A stretch of 64,000 nt of DNA. Source: Trileptium ribeirensis. Taxonomy: Eukaryota > Nematoda > Enoplea > Enoplida > Thoracostomopsidae. Numbering within the stretch: the stretch's first letter is position 1; the number at the start of each line of letters is the position of its first letter. The position numbers and the translations under genes were made by a program. Shown one piece after another: positions 37,501-47,200 of the stretch. The notes beneath the pieces were generated by a model, which made no database searches, was not told the origin of the DNA, and worked only from the letters and a program-made list of their open reading frames with translations. The stretch covers positions 24,360-88,359 of the forward strand of contig JASANE010028269.1 in assembly GCA_030248225.1 (NCBI GenBank), in the 5' to 3' direction.

Positions 37501-40096
37501 ATATCTGCAGGTATATTTATCATATAAACTTCTTTTATGGCTTGCACCAGAAACGGTCGTAAACACAGCATATTGATACAATATAGTTTTCCACATTCAC
37601 TCATCAGTTCCGGAATTATGGATAAAAATTTTGCGAATATATTTTGGTTTTTTAGTACAATCAATTGTCATGATAATTTATGAGTTTTTGAAGTTATTTT
37701 TCACTGTTGATGCAATTTAGCGTCTATCGCTGCTGCAGTGTTGCTCTTTAACATTCGGTTTACAGCAAAAACAAGCGCAAACGCAACAGGTTCCTTATAT
37801 TACATCTCAACAAGCTGCATTACCGCAACATCAGCAACTACCTTATGTTCAAGGATCTGTAGCACCGGTGACCGCAAACTCCGGATACTTTCAGCAGCAG
37901 CAACATATGCTTCACGCACATCAACAACACAGCTCTGCACTGGTCTCAGCAGGGAACCAGCCAGTGGCTGCTGTCCAACAACAGAGTCAAGCTGCTTACG
38001 TCGCAACTGCGGCATCCGTGTAAGATTTTAAAATAGGTTGTTTTCCAATTAAATATATGGATTTAACTGCACCATAAAGGTTTAGTTTTCATCTGTTTGT
38101 ATGCATCATTTTTGGCCAATGACCCAAAATTCGGTGCATTAGCTGTTAAAGGGAAACTACTCTTGATGCTGCAATGGTCGCGTGTGTATTACATTTTGAA
38201 ATAGACGCTTCTTCGAATCGCTAATGTATTGATTTTCTCTACATCATTTTATTGAATTCGAGTGGAATGAGACAGGGAAGCGAGCTCATTCCACTCGCGA
38301 GCGAAGCGAGCAAGTGGAACGAGAATTTTCAATTTTGGCTCTGGAGGGGGGTTGAGGAGGTCCTGTCTGTGTGTGTCTGTCGCACCTGGATCTCGATAAC
38401 TGTTGGACCGATTTTGATGCATGAGCTTATTCGAACCGCAATGGTCGATTTAGGTGTAATGACGGAGCCCGATTTTTGAATTTTTTTCCCGTGGGAAAAG
38501 TTATGGGGCAAAATGACGTCATTTTGGCCCATTTTTCGGGCACCCCTCCAGTTTTTGCGACTTTTCTCAATAAGTAAACGAGTTATCCGCAAACTAATAG
38601 GCCTATTCCATGTAGCTTTACCAGGGCTTTCCATTGATATGTACTAAGTTTTTCAACTACTTCCCAATCTGGAGTCTATAAACTTATAGTTGGCGACAAA
38701 TTTCATATTTGGTGAAAAGTGGCGGGAAATGCACCTCAATATGTGTTTTTTGTTGCTTTTAGTGTTTTTATGGGGTTTTCTGGGCCAACAAGCTCATTGC
38801 GAGTGTCAAAAATATTGTGTGGCAAATAGTTTTCACACTTCTGCTTCATACTTGGTATGAAAAATGAGATTTTTCTAAAGTGTCGGTTTGAATTCTTTAA
38901 CGTTCTTTTCACGGTCAATTTAGGGTTTTATTGAATTATTAAATTATTAGTTCATTGTTTTTGTTCTCGTTGTGTGATGTTTTGTCTACTGCATACGTTG
39001 GCTATTAAAAGGGGCGGGCGTAACTACGACTCATCACTCACGGTTTATATAACGCTGCACCTGCGTAATGTGTGTAGGTTTGTTTGTGTGTGCTTTCTAC
39101 AACAGACTTCGGGGGATTGTTCTCACCATTCGAATTCTGGCTCGCAAGCGAGCTTCACTAGTAACTATCAAAATGCATCAAAAACTATCATCCAACGGTT
39201 TTGTGGCGTTGCTTACTTCACTACTTCGCTAGAATGGTCATGAACGATTACGTCTGTTTTTGCGTACTTAATTTTGCGCTGTGTATAAAATAAATGATAG
39301 CGAAAAGTTATATTTATTGATGGATACTATCAATGGCAGTTCACTGCAAAAATTATAGAACAGTGTGACACGTACTTTGCCTTAACCGATGACGTGGCTT
39401 CGTTCAGATTGCCTCTTAGGGATTACATCGGGTACCGCCCATTAACAGGTTGTCAGTAAGCCTGTTAGCTTAGCGCAGGAATAGGAACCTCTGGTGATTG
39501 CTGCGCCCACTATAATATCATTGGATATAGGCGAACTGTTATTTGGTACCTCGCAAGAAACCTGGGGTGGGGGATAGGATAGTCGATACCCTCCCAAAGA
39601 ACCTTTGGATTACCTCCATGCAATCCTTATGTAGGCCGAAAAACGAACGTATAGGAAAACACATAAGTATTGCTGAGTATAGTTATTTTCTACAAAATTT
39701 TGTTAATGTACAATGATATTACAAAAATTAAGTTGTCAAATCAAAAGTTACGATTATTTGCTGTGAATAATAAATTAGTTCTGTTTTAGACCTGCAGCGC
39801 AAGGATTACCGCCGGTAGCGCCGACGGCGGTTGTGGCTAATAATATAGTGCCCAACAATCAGGCTCAGTCAAGCACGTATGTAGTGCCTGGACAGCAACA
39901 CCCAGACTCGCTGCCGCAGCAGCAAGCGTCTGTTCCACACCCTGCTTCAGCATACCATCCTCAAACTGTGGGACAAGTGGAGAACGTCGGGGCTCCACAA
40001 GCAATGCAAACAGTTTACGGATCTAATCACCCGGTGACAGTTCAGCAGCATATAGCGTCGCAGCCGGTCCAACATATGCAACATGTTCAGCAGTGA
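7460..40096 (+). CDS. STAM: STAM, signal transducing adaptor molecule (13 coding exons)
   Basis: STAM is the partner of Hrs in the endosomal ESCRT-0 complex, which binds ubiquitinated cargo and sorts it to lysosomes. The exons are 7460-7505, 8963-9126, 19937-20032, 22084-22172, 26361-26424, 26992-27067, 28326-28563, 29793-29887, 30655-30882, 33753-33807, 35933-36026, 37766-38019 and 39790-40096. All introns are GT-AG and the joined frame stays open for 601 residues. Residues ~12-150 are a VHS domain. Residues ~172-187 form a UIM ([14 protein letters not shown]). Residues ~229-286 are an SH3 domain with [20 protein letters not shown] and GLFPASFV. Residues ~310-415 are the helical Hrs-binding region ([13 protein letters not shown], then [13 protein letters not shown]). 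The tail is rich in Gln and Pro. VHS, UIM, SH3 and helical region in this order are diagnostic of STAM. Intron positions come from splice consensus and protein continuity, not transcripts. Confidence 0.93.
7842..7915 (-). repeat. tRNA-Thr-like segment in STAM intron 1
   Basis: The minus strand reads a D-arm TGAATGGTTAGAGCA, an anticodon-loop-like CTTGTAA (UGU, threonine) and a T-arm GTGTG-TTCGAGT-CCCGC with four of five pairs, ending TCTGCC. Acceptor and anticodon stems do not pair. It is therefore a tRNA-derived repeat or pseudogene. The rest of intron 1 (7506-8962) holds CCGG-rich repeat and unclassified sequence. Confidence 0.4.
8963..9126 (+). CDS. STAM: STAM exon 2 (VHS domain)
   Basis: Acceptor TTTCATTTCAG and donor GTACGT. 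It encodes the first VHS helices, with [24 protein letters not shown] and [13 protein letters not shown]. The NH-DPHV motif is characteristic of VHS domains of STAM and Hrs. Confidence 0.93.
10355..10482 (+). repeat. 64-bp tandem duplication
   Basis: Two adjacent copies, 10355-10418 and 10419-10482, each begin GAAGGCTGCTAGTAAGTACT and differ at only a few positions. The duplication is recent, intronic and has no evident function. Confidence 0.8.
11760..12530 (+). repeat. degenerate repeat pair with CAGACAGACA ends
   Basis: The block AAAATGACACTATTTTTTAA starts at 11986 and again at 12309. GACAAACCCAAAACTTGGGA with a following CAGACAGACA run occurs near 11788 and 12473. Both copies end in GCGGCAATTACATTATAA-like sequence (ACGGCAA in the first), which marks a shared repeat end. 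Confidence 0.6.
13608..13838 (+). CDS. small secreted-peptide-like ORF, array copy 1 (hypothetical)
   Basis: The 76-residue frame begins [20 protein letters not shown], which looks like a signal peptide (one Arg before a Leu/Phe/Val core). The mature part is rich in Asn, Tyr and Ser with two Cys. The same ORF is kept in all three repeat units. I recognise no family. Without transcript evidence it may be a chance frame in a repeat. Confidence 0.35.
   Translation: MHVNRLNIRLLFLLFVIGNTMNDKSYSYNGRAYNCNNRSYTTVNPNNSKFFKVRSARSDTHMYALCGGSLDYVQGN
15370..15600 (+). CDS. small secreted-peptide-like ORF, array copy 2 (hypothetical)
   Basis: The translated sequence is identical to copy 1: 76 residues with a hydrophobic amino terminus and an Asn/Tyr-rich body. 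Identity is expected because these two array units duplicated recently, so this copy adds no independent evidence for coding. Confidence 0.35.
   Translation: MHVNRLNIRLLFLLFVIGNTMNDKSYSYNGRAYNCNNRSYTTVNPNNSKFFKVRSARSDTHMYALCGGSLDYVQGN
17123..17368 (+). CDS. small secreted-peptide-like ORF, array copy 3, 81 residues (hypothetical)
   Basis: It differs from copies 1 and 2 by a 15-base in-frame insertion (five residues after VRSAR) and by substitutions in the hydrophobic start and the carboxy end; one of the two Cys becomes Ser. The central ~35 residues are unchanged. Frame retention in the most diverged unit is mild support for coding, while neighbouring frames change length between units. Confidence 0.38.
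   Translation: MHVNRLNIWLLFILFVIDNTMNDKSYSYNGRAYNCNNRSYTTVNPNNSKFFKVRSARAIHSRSDTHMYALSGATLDYVQGN
18060..18148. repeat. AT-rich microsatellite
   Basis: A run of alternating TATA and ATACAT sequence just after the tandem array and directly abutting the MITE at 18149. Confidence 0.8.
18149..18524. mobile_element. short MITE with 15-bp terminal inverted repeats, 376 bp
   Basis: The ends CTGGCCTGTCCACAG and CTGTGGACAGACCAG are inverted repeats with one mismatch. It is inserted in a TA-rich tract, so the target duplication cannot be read clearly; a mariner-type TA target is possible. No transposase is encoded. Internal GGGGG/CCCCC blocks lie next to each end. Confidence 0.6.
18540..19290 (+). repeat. 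degenerate dispersed repeat
   Basis: It shares internal blocks with 41640-41930 (GAGTCAAATTAGG(T/C)T, TCTCATT(C/T)TGTAGAGCAA and others) and its end with 7366-7405 and 43270-43298 (CTTGGCGATAAG followed by TTACTAGT-like sequence). No ORF is preserved. Boundaries are approximate. Confidence 0.55.
19291..19936 (+). other. last part of STAM intron 2
   Basis: AT-rich intron sequence with no recognised exon or repeat before the acceptor at 19936. Short open frames on both strands (19275-19457 minus, 19709-19903 plus) match no family I recognise. Confidence 0.45.
19937..20032 (+). CDS. STAM: STAM exon 3 (VHS domain)
   Basis: Acceptor TATTTCAG and donor GTAAGA. It encodes 32 residues including [13 protein letters not shown] and [13 protein letters not shown], the conserved SNCG region of VHS domains. 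It lies 10.8 kb after exon 2. Confidence 0.93.
20033..21000 (+). other. first part of STAM intron 3
   Basis: AT-rich sequence with no exon, RNA gene or repeat that I recognise. The rest of the intron (to 22083) is mostly the MITE at 21007-21838. Confidence 0.45.
21007..21838. mobile_element. hAT-like MITE with 13-bp TIRs and 6-bp target duplication, 832 bp
   Basis: The ends CAGGGTGCCCGCG and CGCGGGCACCCTG are perfect inverted repeats. The element is flanked by identical CATAGA hexamers at 21001-21006 and 21839-21844. Subterminal GCGGGAA(A/T)T motifs repeat at both ends. The CAGGG start suggests the hAT superfamily, although hAT usually makes 8-bp duplications. No transposase ORF is present. 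It lies in STAM intron 3. Confidence 0.82.
22084..22172 (+). CDS. STAM: STAM exon 4 (VHS domain)
   Basis: Acceptor TTGTTATAG and donor GTAAGT. It encodes the helix with [21 protein letters not shown], corresponding to the K(L/T)..L...W..EF..DP.L block of VHS domains. It ends two bases into a codon. Confidence 0.9.
23743..24150 (+). repeat. 201-bp tandem duplication
   Basis: GTAAAAATTTCCTGGAAAA begins both copies, at 23743 and 23944. The rest, including GGCAGGCACCCGGCCGGTGC and the TAACAACAAC tract, matches with a few substitutions and small indels. Confidence 0.85.
25370..25865 (+). repeat. degenerate tandem repeat, three copies
   Basis: TTGCATGTCGATGT(G/A)CTAAAA recurs three times, each followed by GGCATATAGG(C/T)TTTAGGATG. 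The second and third copies carry an extra block with GGTATGAATCCAATACA and GAAGTGCTGGGTGTCTAA. The small minus-strand ORFs here are repeat translation, not genes. Confidence 0.8.
26361..26424 (+). CDS. STAM: STAM exon 5 (end of VHS domain)
   Basis: Acceptor ACTATTTTAG and donor GTGTGT. It encodes the last VHS helix, [21 protein letters not shown], which matches the usual I..L...G..F end of the domain. Confidence 0.9.
26992..27067 (+). CDS. STAM: STAM exon 6 (linker to UIM)
   Basis: Acceptor GTTTTAAG and donor GTATTT. It encodes [25 protein letters not shown]. The acidic end is the first half of the ubiquitin-interacting motif, which finishes in exon 7. The acceptor AAG is less common than CAG or TAG, so the exact start is slightly uncertain. 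Confidence 0.85.
28326..28563 (+). CDS. STAM: STAM exon 7 (UIM and first half of SH3)
   Basis: Acceptor GGTTTTGCAG and donor GTAAAT. The exon opens with AIQLSLKES, the second half of the UIM. A ~40-residue Ser/Gly-rich linker follows, then the SH3 start, with [15 protein letters not shown] and GELITVLDD. Confidence 0.95.
29793..29887 (+). CDS. STAM: STAM exon 8 (second half of SH3)
   Basis: Acceptor TTCTACTTTAG and donor GTAAAC. It encodes [20 protein letters not shown], including the Trp-Trp ligand-binding pair and the GLFP motif of SH3 domains. Splicing to exon 7 restores the codon for Ser. Confidence 0.95.
30655..30882 (+). CDS. STAM: STAM exon 9 (start of Hrs-binding helical region)
   Basis: Acceptor TTAATTTTAG and donor GTATTA. 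It encodes an acidic stretch ([15 protein letters not shown]) and then [21 protein letters not shown], the conserved (D/E)K(L/M)DR.L..LQ..DPT block of STAM proteins. Confidence 0.93.
30883..33752 (+). other. STAM intron 9
   Basis: It holds the 60-bp GC-rich pair at 31968-32087. Further repeat-like sequence follows: an inverted-looking CAGACAGG segment near 32155, and at 33174-33300 a GAGCGAAGCGAAGCG motif followed by CTGTCTGGGATTAAAAAGG and GTCCGTCCGTTCGTTACTTC. No exon was recognised. Confidence 0.45.
31968..32087 (+). repeat. perfect 60-bp GC-rich tandem pair with internal hairpin
   Basis: Copies 31968-32027 and 32028-32087 are identical and GC-rich in AT-rich surroundings. Each contains GCCACCGAAGGTGGC, a 6-bp stem with a 3-base loop, and a GACGGAGGC...GCCGGAGGC internal repetition. 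Confidence 0.92.
33753..33807 (+). CDS. STAM: STAM exon 10 (helical region)
   Basis: Acceptor TTTACTTTAG and donor GTAAGT. A 55-base exon encoding [17 protein letters not shown], the counterpart of the C..MGP.ID..LE.ID helix in animal STAMs. It keeps the frame on both sides. Confidence 0.9.
33808..35932 (+). other. STAM intron 10, with a GC-richer repeat-like interior
   Basis: From about 34600 to 35900 the sequence is richer in GC than the flanks and includes TATCAATAAATAATAATTG (35201) and many CGA-rich blocks, resembling decayed retroelement or LTR sequence. A minus-strand frame at 35529-35735 has no recognisable domain. Boundaries and class cannot be settled here. Confidence 0.35.
35933..36026 (+). 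CDS. STAM: STAM exon 11 (helical region)
   Basis: Acceptor TTATTATTCCAG and donor GTACGG. It encodes [20 protein letters not shown], the counterpart of the KH.EL.ELN.K...AL.LY block, and then [12 protein letters not shown]. Confidence 0.93.
36027..37765 (+). other. STAM intron 11 with direct and inverted repeats
   Basis: TGTATACTTGGTAGTGGCAT occurs at about 36633 and 36935 in direct orientation, each followed by a TCAAATTTAGCGATAAA block. A near-inverse copy (GCTACCAAGGATACACGATG) lies near 36748. No exon was recognised. Confidence 0.5.
37766..38019 (+). CDS. STAM: STAM exon 12 (Gln-rich tail)
   Basis: Acceptor CGGTTTACAG and donor GTAAGA. It encodes an 84-residue low-complexity tail rich in Gln, Ala, His and Pro. 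It ends two bases into a Val codon. Reading straight through would give a stop at once, so the splice is favoured by the in-frame continuation in exon 13. Confidence 0.85.
38020..39789 (+). other. STAM intron 12 with a hairpin-headed repeat
   Basis: At 38262-38325 GAGTGGAATGAG and CTCATTCCACTC pair, and the following GAGCGAAGCGAGC is itself a hairpin. It is followed by CTGTCTGTGTGTGTCTGTCG and GGATCTCGATAACTGTTGG. This resembles the element at 33174-33300 in STAM intron 9. No coding exon was recognised. Confidence 0.5.
39790..40096 (+). CDS. STAM: STAM exon 13 (Gln-rich tail and stop)
   Basis: Acceptor TTCTGTTTTAG. It encodes 101 residues rich in Gln, Pro, Val and His, ending in HVQQ and TGA at 40094-40096. 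Composition matches exon 12. No AATAAA follows closely; the first seen is near 41165, downstream of MITE sequence, so the 3' end of the transcript is unknown. Confidence 0.85.
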
Positions 40097-40281
40097 AACT
40101 GATTTTCGATAAGCTGAGTCATTCCGATACGGGATAGGAAGTATAATTGTACAGTATGTGCCAGAAATGACTGTTTATTTGTCCGATGAGTGCTATATCA
40201 CATAGCGGTTAGACAGCGAATTAATAGCAATGAGCGAGACGTCGTTTCTGGCTGGTACTGTAGACGCCAACGGTGTAAATA

Positions 40282-40525
40282 CAGTCGCGGCCAGAAATAA
40301 GTGCCATCGAAAACGATCGAAATCGCAATCCATCGAAAATTCGTTTTATCACTATCGAAATTTCGTTTAATCAGAAATAGTCGAAATTTTACAATTTTGA
40401 AATTTAATTCGAAAACGATTCAAATCGGTAGTAATTTCGTTGAATCGACATTGATCGAAATTTCGTTTATCGAAATCGATCGCAATTTCGATTGATTATT
40501 TTGCACTTATTTCTGGCCGTGACTG
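40282..40525. mobile_element. Tc1/mariner-like MITE, 244 bp
   Basis: The left end CAGTCGCGGCCAGAAATAAG and the right end, the complement of CAGTCACGGCCAGAAATAAG, are inverted repeats with one mismatch. The left flank is TA and the right flank is not, so the duplication is not intact. The interior is repeated ATCGAAATTTCG sequence. It lies 185 bases after the STAM stop, probably in the 3' UTR or just beyond. Confidence 0.68.
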
Positions 40526-40598
40526 GATGCAGTTATCAGCAAATGCGGTGCTTTCTATTGCAACGTTCATTGCAGCTTAGGTACAGATCGTATGCAGC

Positions 40599-41215
40599 CA
40601 GTCACGCGAATAAGTGCATAATGATGAACGTGAAACCAGTGCCAACTGAAACGGCCGTTGTGGTTCAAACGAACGAATGGTGGCTTCTCCACTGGATTAG
40701 AATTTTGTTTTGGAGCTTGAGCTTGGGGTCCCCAGCTCCAACCTGGTGGCACCGGAAATACTTATGGAATTCACCCAGCCTAGCTTGAGAAATCGATGCT
40801 CAACAGGTCAACTGGGTGTCTCGAAATTATATTTCATCGCGTTTTTCACGAACTTACAACATATATATCGTTGGTTTTTTTGCATATTTATTATGTGCTT
40901 ACGCAAAATGCTAATTTCTGCAGATATGTTTCATTTTAGGATTTTGCAGCGAATACTACAAATATAAGCAGTTATGTGGGGTTTTGTTACAATTGTTTTT
41001 TGTTAGTACGATAATTTTTGATGTCACCTCAAAATACCCTGTGGGCATAAGGGAACCGTGTAAAAGCGAGAGCAGATCAACGAGAGCGTTCCGGAGCCCT
41101 ACTGTGCAGCGCGCAAGAACGTTGTCGTATCTAATTACGAACGAACGCAACACAAACGTTCGTTAATAAATAATTGCTACGTTCTTTTTGTGCGCTTATT
41201 TTTGGTATGTGACCG
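40599..41215. mobile_element. possible second Tc1-like MITE related to the preceding one
   Basis: The left end CAGTCACGCGAATAAGTGCA and the right end, the complement of CGGTCACATACCAAAAATAAG then CGCAC, are similar imperfect inverted repeats. They resemble the ends at 40282-40525. TA follows the right end only. The pair may be one nested or rearranged insertion. Confidence 0.38.
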
Positions 41216-44200
41216 TATGTATAAATTATTTAAGCTAGATTAGTCCCACTTCGAAATACTTTTCCTTCAATTCAGTGCCACAAATAGTCCAAGTGTGTTC
41301 ATTGATTTTGACGCGAATGTGATTATGTTGTCTATGGTCTGTAGTATTAATCTCAGCTCTCGTTGGATTAATTGCTACAAAGTATTTGGTTAAATAGATT
41401 ATTGTAGCGTTTTAATGTTACATTTAAATTCTTATTACAAATATGGCCATTATTTGGCTAGGAGCTCGTGTCAGAATTGTGGCCTGATTTAATAAATTCT
41501 GAGTGTGGTCAGTCAAGCGAAGAATTTTTATTATTTTGTTACCGGTGAAATTTGACAAGAGTGTTCGTTATTGAGTTGTTATGGTGATGCATAGCTCAAC
41601 TTTGGCCCGGCGGCTACATTTTCTGAAAGTTTAAAACCTATTTATGCTCTAGACACGGAGCCCAACTCCAACGACTTCTCCCGAAAAAGCGGACTGAATG
41701 ACTTTATTTATTGCATTTCGACAACCTCTGTAGATATCTGAGTCAAATTAGGCTAATTATGTAGAACGCCACTGTAGAACTGTATATACTTCTTTGCCAC
41801 GCGGCTCATTCAGGATGTAGCCTTAGGCCAAAAAGGATTTTCAGTGGCCATGGGATCCAAAATACACCAAAAAGGTAGTACCGCTCGAGCTATATGAGTC
41901 TCATTTTGTAGAGCAACTTATCCGCTGTGTCTTTGCAAATCGTAAAACCAGCTTTGTAGTAGGCCTGTGGTACCCCATATATACGAATAAGGCAATATCT
42001 CCGAAACCGTTCAGCAGTATGGGTGGGTCATTTCACGCTGCAATGTCCTTTTGGTCGGGGGTGGGTGAAAGTGGATATTTTGGTCAGTAGCACAGAAACG
42101 TGCAGGGAACTGACAAAATGTTATTTACGATAGGAAGCCTCGTTACTTAGCTATTTTAAACTTTGGCCTCTGCCCCGCCATAAGGTGCTGGCCAACCACA
42201 TAGATCCCAAATTGACAAAAACTGTAATGACTAATTTTACGACCTGTTTTTTCCGTGCAGTGCCGTGGCTCGCCGTTAGAAATTATGGTCTTAATTCTTT
42301 TTTGTGCGGGATTAGTCAAGTCTACACTACATTTTTAGCCACAATTTTCAAATCGACTCCAATCATGGAGAGTGGGAGTTGCCGATACGGAAAGAACCTT
42401 ACTTTTAGCCCCCCACGACCACCAAATTCTGTTTTTGGTCATTACTCGTTACTTACTTTTGCACGGTACATAAATGTTACTCATAGATCATACCTATCCC
42501 TAGGTACCTTTTGAAAAAATATAACCCAGGGCTTCTAGTTACTTACCCCGGCATCAGGGTGAAAAGATCGATTTTAGCATATTTGGTTACCCCGCCTCTC
42601 GCCATTGCTAGTTTGGGGTATGGTGGAGTGAGTACAACTCCATTGATTTGTCGGCTATGGTTCTTTCCCATAAGGACGAGAATAGTGAAACTACATGAGC
42701 TCTGTCTCATGACCGACCTGTTGATCTCAGGCTTTTGCCCCAACCACCACCAAAATTTCGAAAAATCGGCCATGTGACGTTATTTCGATGAAAGTTGTCG
42801 CGTGTAGTTCATAATACGTTGTGACAGTGCATTTCGACAACATATTCTCACATAAAACTATTTTTTGAAAAATTCCGAATTCCCTTCCCTTGACCACGAA
42901 ACCAGGCATGTGCACTGTGCCATTTTGTACCTCTCACAGTGAAAATGGTAGTACAAGATGGGTTTTAAATAACTTAAGTTCATGCCATATAGGTTCACAA
43001 AGATAGTGTTTTGGGGGCATGCAGGAGGTCATTTTACGGTATCTTGCTGAGTAGCAGGGGTGGTATTTGGGAAGACATAGCATCGGAACGGTTAAAAAAA
43101 TTACTATAACGACCTCAAATTCGGAATCCTTGATCAAAGTCGTTTTTTGGTCATAGGGTGTAAAAATGAAGATAATCGACGCCAAAAAAAGTCATTAGTC
43201 ATTTTTTCTGGGACAAAACGACGTAACGTGAATGACCCGGGTGTTATTCGTCTAAATTTAATTATTCACCGTCTTGGCGATAAAACAAGTTACTAGTTCA
43301 AACTGCTCAGACGTTATGAGGTATCCGTAACAACCAAATTTAGGATCCACAACAAAAATATCAGGGTTTAACATCATTAAAGAAACTCTGTAGAATCATA
43401 TTTACCTTTCTGATGTTTTTTAAAGATCACCTACTCAGTTAAACGCAAACGCATTTAAATGCACACGCATTCAAATTCGTTTAAACTAAGACGCACACAA
43501 TTTGGTTCAAGCTGACATAGGCTCAATTTGCATGCCATCATGCGTATTCAAGCGCAAATGCTTAAATGCGTGCTTTTTGTACAGTTAATTGTATCCTGGG
43601 CTGTATGTTTTTCTTGTGAATAATACTAATTTTTGTATTACGTATGGTCGGTTGAATTAATGTTATTAGTGGGCGTCTAAAATGGAACTTCTAATGGTTC
43701 AAAAAGTGTCGTTTTGTAGACTCTGCGAGTGTCTATCATTCAAGCTTACATTTTTATTCTTTTGCAAAATATTTTATTCTAATATACTTATAAAAGTTTT
43801 ACATTCTATGAATCATTTTTGTAACTGAACACGTACACCACGGTAGATCTACTGACTGTATTTCCCGTATTTGACTTGAGTTCGATCGAAAAATGAAACC
43901 AAAGCAATTCTGGAGCAAATTTCAAACTGTTTTCGGACAAAGGGTGTAAAATTTTTCCAAGCAAATATATTCGAATTAATATGCTACTGATGGAATATCA
44001 TCTATGTAGGCGTGTTTAAATTTCAATTATGGTAATAAGGGCATCTTGTATATACATGTCTAGCGTGGTTATACCGAAATGCGGCTAGCTGCGATAGTCG
44101 GATCGACGTTTGTATAATTCTAAGTTGTTTATACATTAAGCGAACACATCAGAGAAACTTTAGAGTTCCACGCTTGCATACGTGTTTGCTGTCTAGCAAC

Positions 44201-47200
44201 GCTAATGCAGCTGCTCAAATCATATACTCAGCACGATCGGGATATTGCTTTAGCACCCACGGGCTTTCAGTAGGACCAACACGCACGGTGTACTCCAATA
44301 TTAACTGAGTGTCTCGCGTAATGTCTGTTTCCTCACGTGTCGCTATTCGATCGCTTCATGAAATTACTTAATGAACGGGGCAATAACTTCTAGATCTCTC
44401 AATGGTTTGTGTGCGCCGTTTGTAGCAATCCAATAGGGGTTCAATTCTATAACCGGCTTACGTCTGTCAAACATTGCACGATACACGAATTAATTCAAGC
44501 ATTAATAGTTTAATTAAATATATAATAGGGATTCCGTTCTATAATTAAACATATAATATGTTGTGTGTCTAAATATTTGTCGGCATTTATAGTAATTATA
44601 ATTCATAGCGCTTGCTATCTATAATTAATATTTCTTGTATCTTAAACTCAGTCAATTAATGTGAGACAATTGCAAGAACAATTATTGTGTAATAGACAGC
44701 ATTAGATCATCAAATTTATGCCTTAATCTTATTGGATAAAGATGCATCTTTAGCTAAATAGACTGATGCCTTGAATTATTTTAATGCCTCCAAAAATGAA
44801 ATGATATATACTGATACTTCGTATACTAACCGACCGTGGCACAAAAAGTTATGTATATCATGTAATGCTTCTGTGACTAGAATTTCGCAGGTTCAAATTA
44901 AATTGCTCTGAAAAGTCGTAATTGTGGTTTGTTTGACCTGCTCAAACCCATCCGTGTGTATACAACACGTCTACGCAGTGTAGACTTACGCTCATCGCCT
45001 CGCGTTTGAGGAAATGCAGGCTAAAATACATAGTCGAGTTGGATGATAATTATAAAATTTCAGTGCGAACTAACATTACTATTCCAAACGTGTTTTTCAC
45101 CCTAGGAACTTAGATATGGGTGAAATTTTATTGTCGAGGCCTGAAAATGGTCAAGATATAAACATTTATGCACGATATCCGGGTGTCCCATCAGCCCCGG
45201 TGAAATCCGGATATGTGTGTATCGTGATATTGTTAACTATCACTAATATATCTATAGTTATATATATTAACCACGATACATGTATGTTGTGCATCATACA
45301 GTGATTTCATATATGATGATATACGGTTCAAATATCAGGCGCGAAATTATTTTATGTTATGGGATATGGTAAATTATATAATGCGCTTTGTGAGTTTAAA
45401 TATAGATTTACAAAATTTTTGTTTTGCAATTTGTTGTTGGCTCAGATTTTGAGATTATGTTCTGAGGCACCTGTTAGGAGAAATCATGCATGCAAGCGAC
45501 TATAACATACGTACTTTATAGGATTTTAGTGTCACATTTCCGGAATACATATACTTGCCAGTACTTTAGACCCATTCACAAGTTTCTGGCAATATATATT
45601 GTGATAGGGGTGTTGTCGGAAATATGTGCAAAAATTTTCTACTTCCAAACGTTTTTATAGTTTATGTAAACGAACGTTTTAGCTTTTGACTAGGGCGTAC
45701 ACATCTGCCATACGGCATAAGTCACTGTCAAATATAATTTCGATACAGTTATATGGTGAATAATAGAGGAATATAGTTGGATCAACGTCGGAATGTATAA
45801 AGTTAACTGAATCTTTAGGTTTGCTAATAGCGCAAACCATATTAATCGCGCTAAGAATTGTTTTTATAAGAGCAGATTTTTTACTGTTGTTACACCTGAC
45901 TGAAGAACGAAAACGTGGGTAAATTGGTGCAACGCAGAGACATTGGTAAAGCTGGATTTTAGGTATGAGCTTTGGTTTATTAAAGCTGGTCTCATGGCCC
46001 AGGAAGCAGTGCCATGTGTGCGCACGACTGCCCGTGAAGTCATGGATTTCTTATTCAATTTTGATATAATTAACGGTTTTTATACAATTTTATTTGAAAT
46101 AATTTTTTACAGTAACGTATATATTTGGCCTTTATACATACTTGTGAATATCGCATTGATAAATAAGAATGCATATTATATATGTCAGTACCTGTCTATA
46201 CTTATATAAAGATGTAACATTATTAGTACGAATTTAAACTCACAAGTATTTACTACACCCTAAGATTTATGCAACATGTATATCTAAACGTGTATGTATA
46301 GGTCTTCTTACAAGTTTATTTATGTAATCTTATTAATATGTATATATGTGTTAACTTATATTGTAATTTTAATTAAAAATTGTCCTATATTGCTTGGAGC
46401 GTCGGAGCTTGACTTGTGCTCCGATCAATGCGGATCTACATATATATATCTTCTAAATGTAAGGTTGTATTTATTTTATGAATCATCGATTATTATAGTC
46501 GCGAATTTCGATCTGCTACATCTGATTACGAAGCATTGGGCCAACGTGATTTCCAACAGGCCGGGTAAGGCCGAAAAATTTCGGTTAGTTCCCGTCTAAG
46601 TCAATGACCGTATAATTGTCATACGGTTTGATGATCGTGGGTTCATTTTAAGAATTTCTTGTCGGACTCATTCCATATATATACGTTTTAGCTTTATATC
46701 ACCCGTATCCTTGCCTGCACTCAATTGCAAACGGGCTGGATCGAAATTTTGCAGCTTTGACACGACCGACTTGCATGTCCGGACCGACTTTGATTTCTAA
46801 CGCCCCGGCCGAAAAAAGTCGACCCTTAACACCCTTCTCACCCTTATCGCCGATACACAACGTACCGGCAACTGAAATTTATTGTTAGTGCAGGAAACGT
46901 GCCAATTTTTTTTAAATTTATCTCTATGTTAAAAGATGGGTATACTGCACGACAAGTTCATACCATTACAAAGCTATGTACTGGCTTAACGTTTCATACC
47001 CAACAATGTCCAATTATTGGTATTAGCAAAAATCGCAACTTGTTTTGTTAACTGAGGAAGATATTTGCATGTGCATTATTCGTTATCGAGCAATAGCACT
47101 GTGATTTGCGTACGCTACTTATGCGGCAGTAAACATAAAATACTCTCACCTGTTTTACAAAAGCGATCGGTGACCGCAATCCGTTATGAAACAAACGATT

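Noticed and set aside
45116..45215. Exon-like frame after a CACCCTAG acceptor with a possible GTGAAA donor
   Set aside because: The peptide matches no known domain and no partner exon was found. It may be a repeat fragment.
45943..46058. Frame with KAGLMAQEAVPCVRTTAREV near a TTTTAG site
   Set aside because: Looks protein-like over about 35 residues, but there is no recognisable family and no neighbouring exon.
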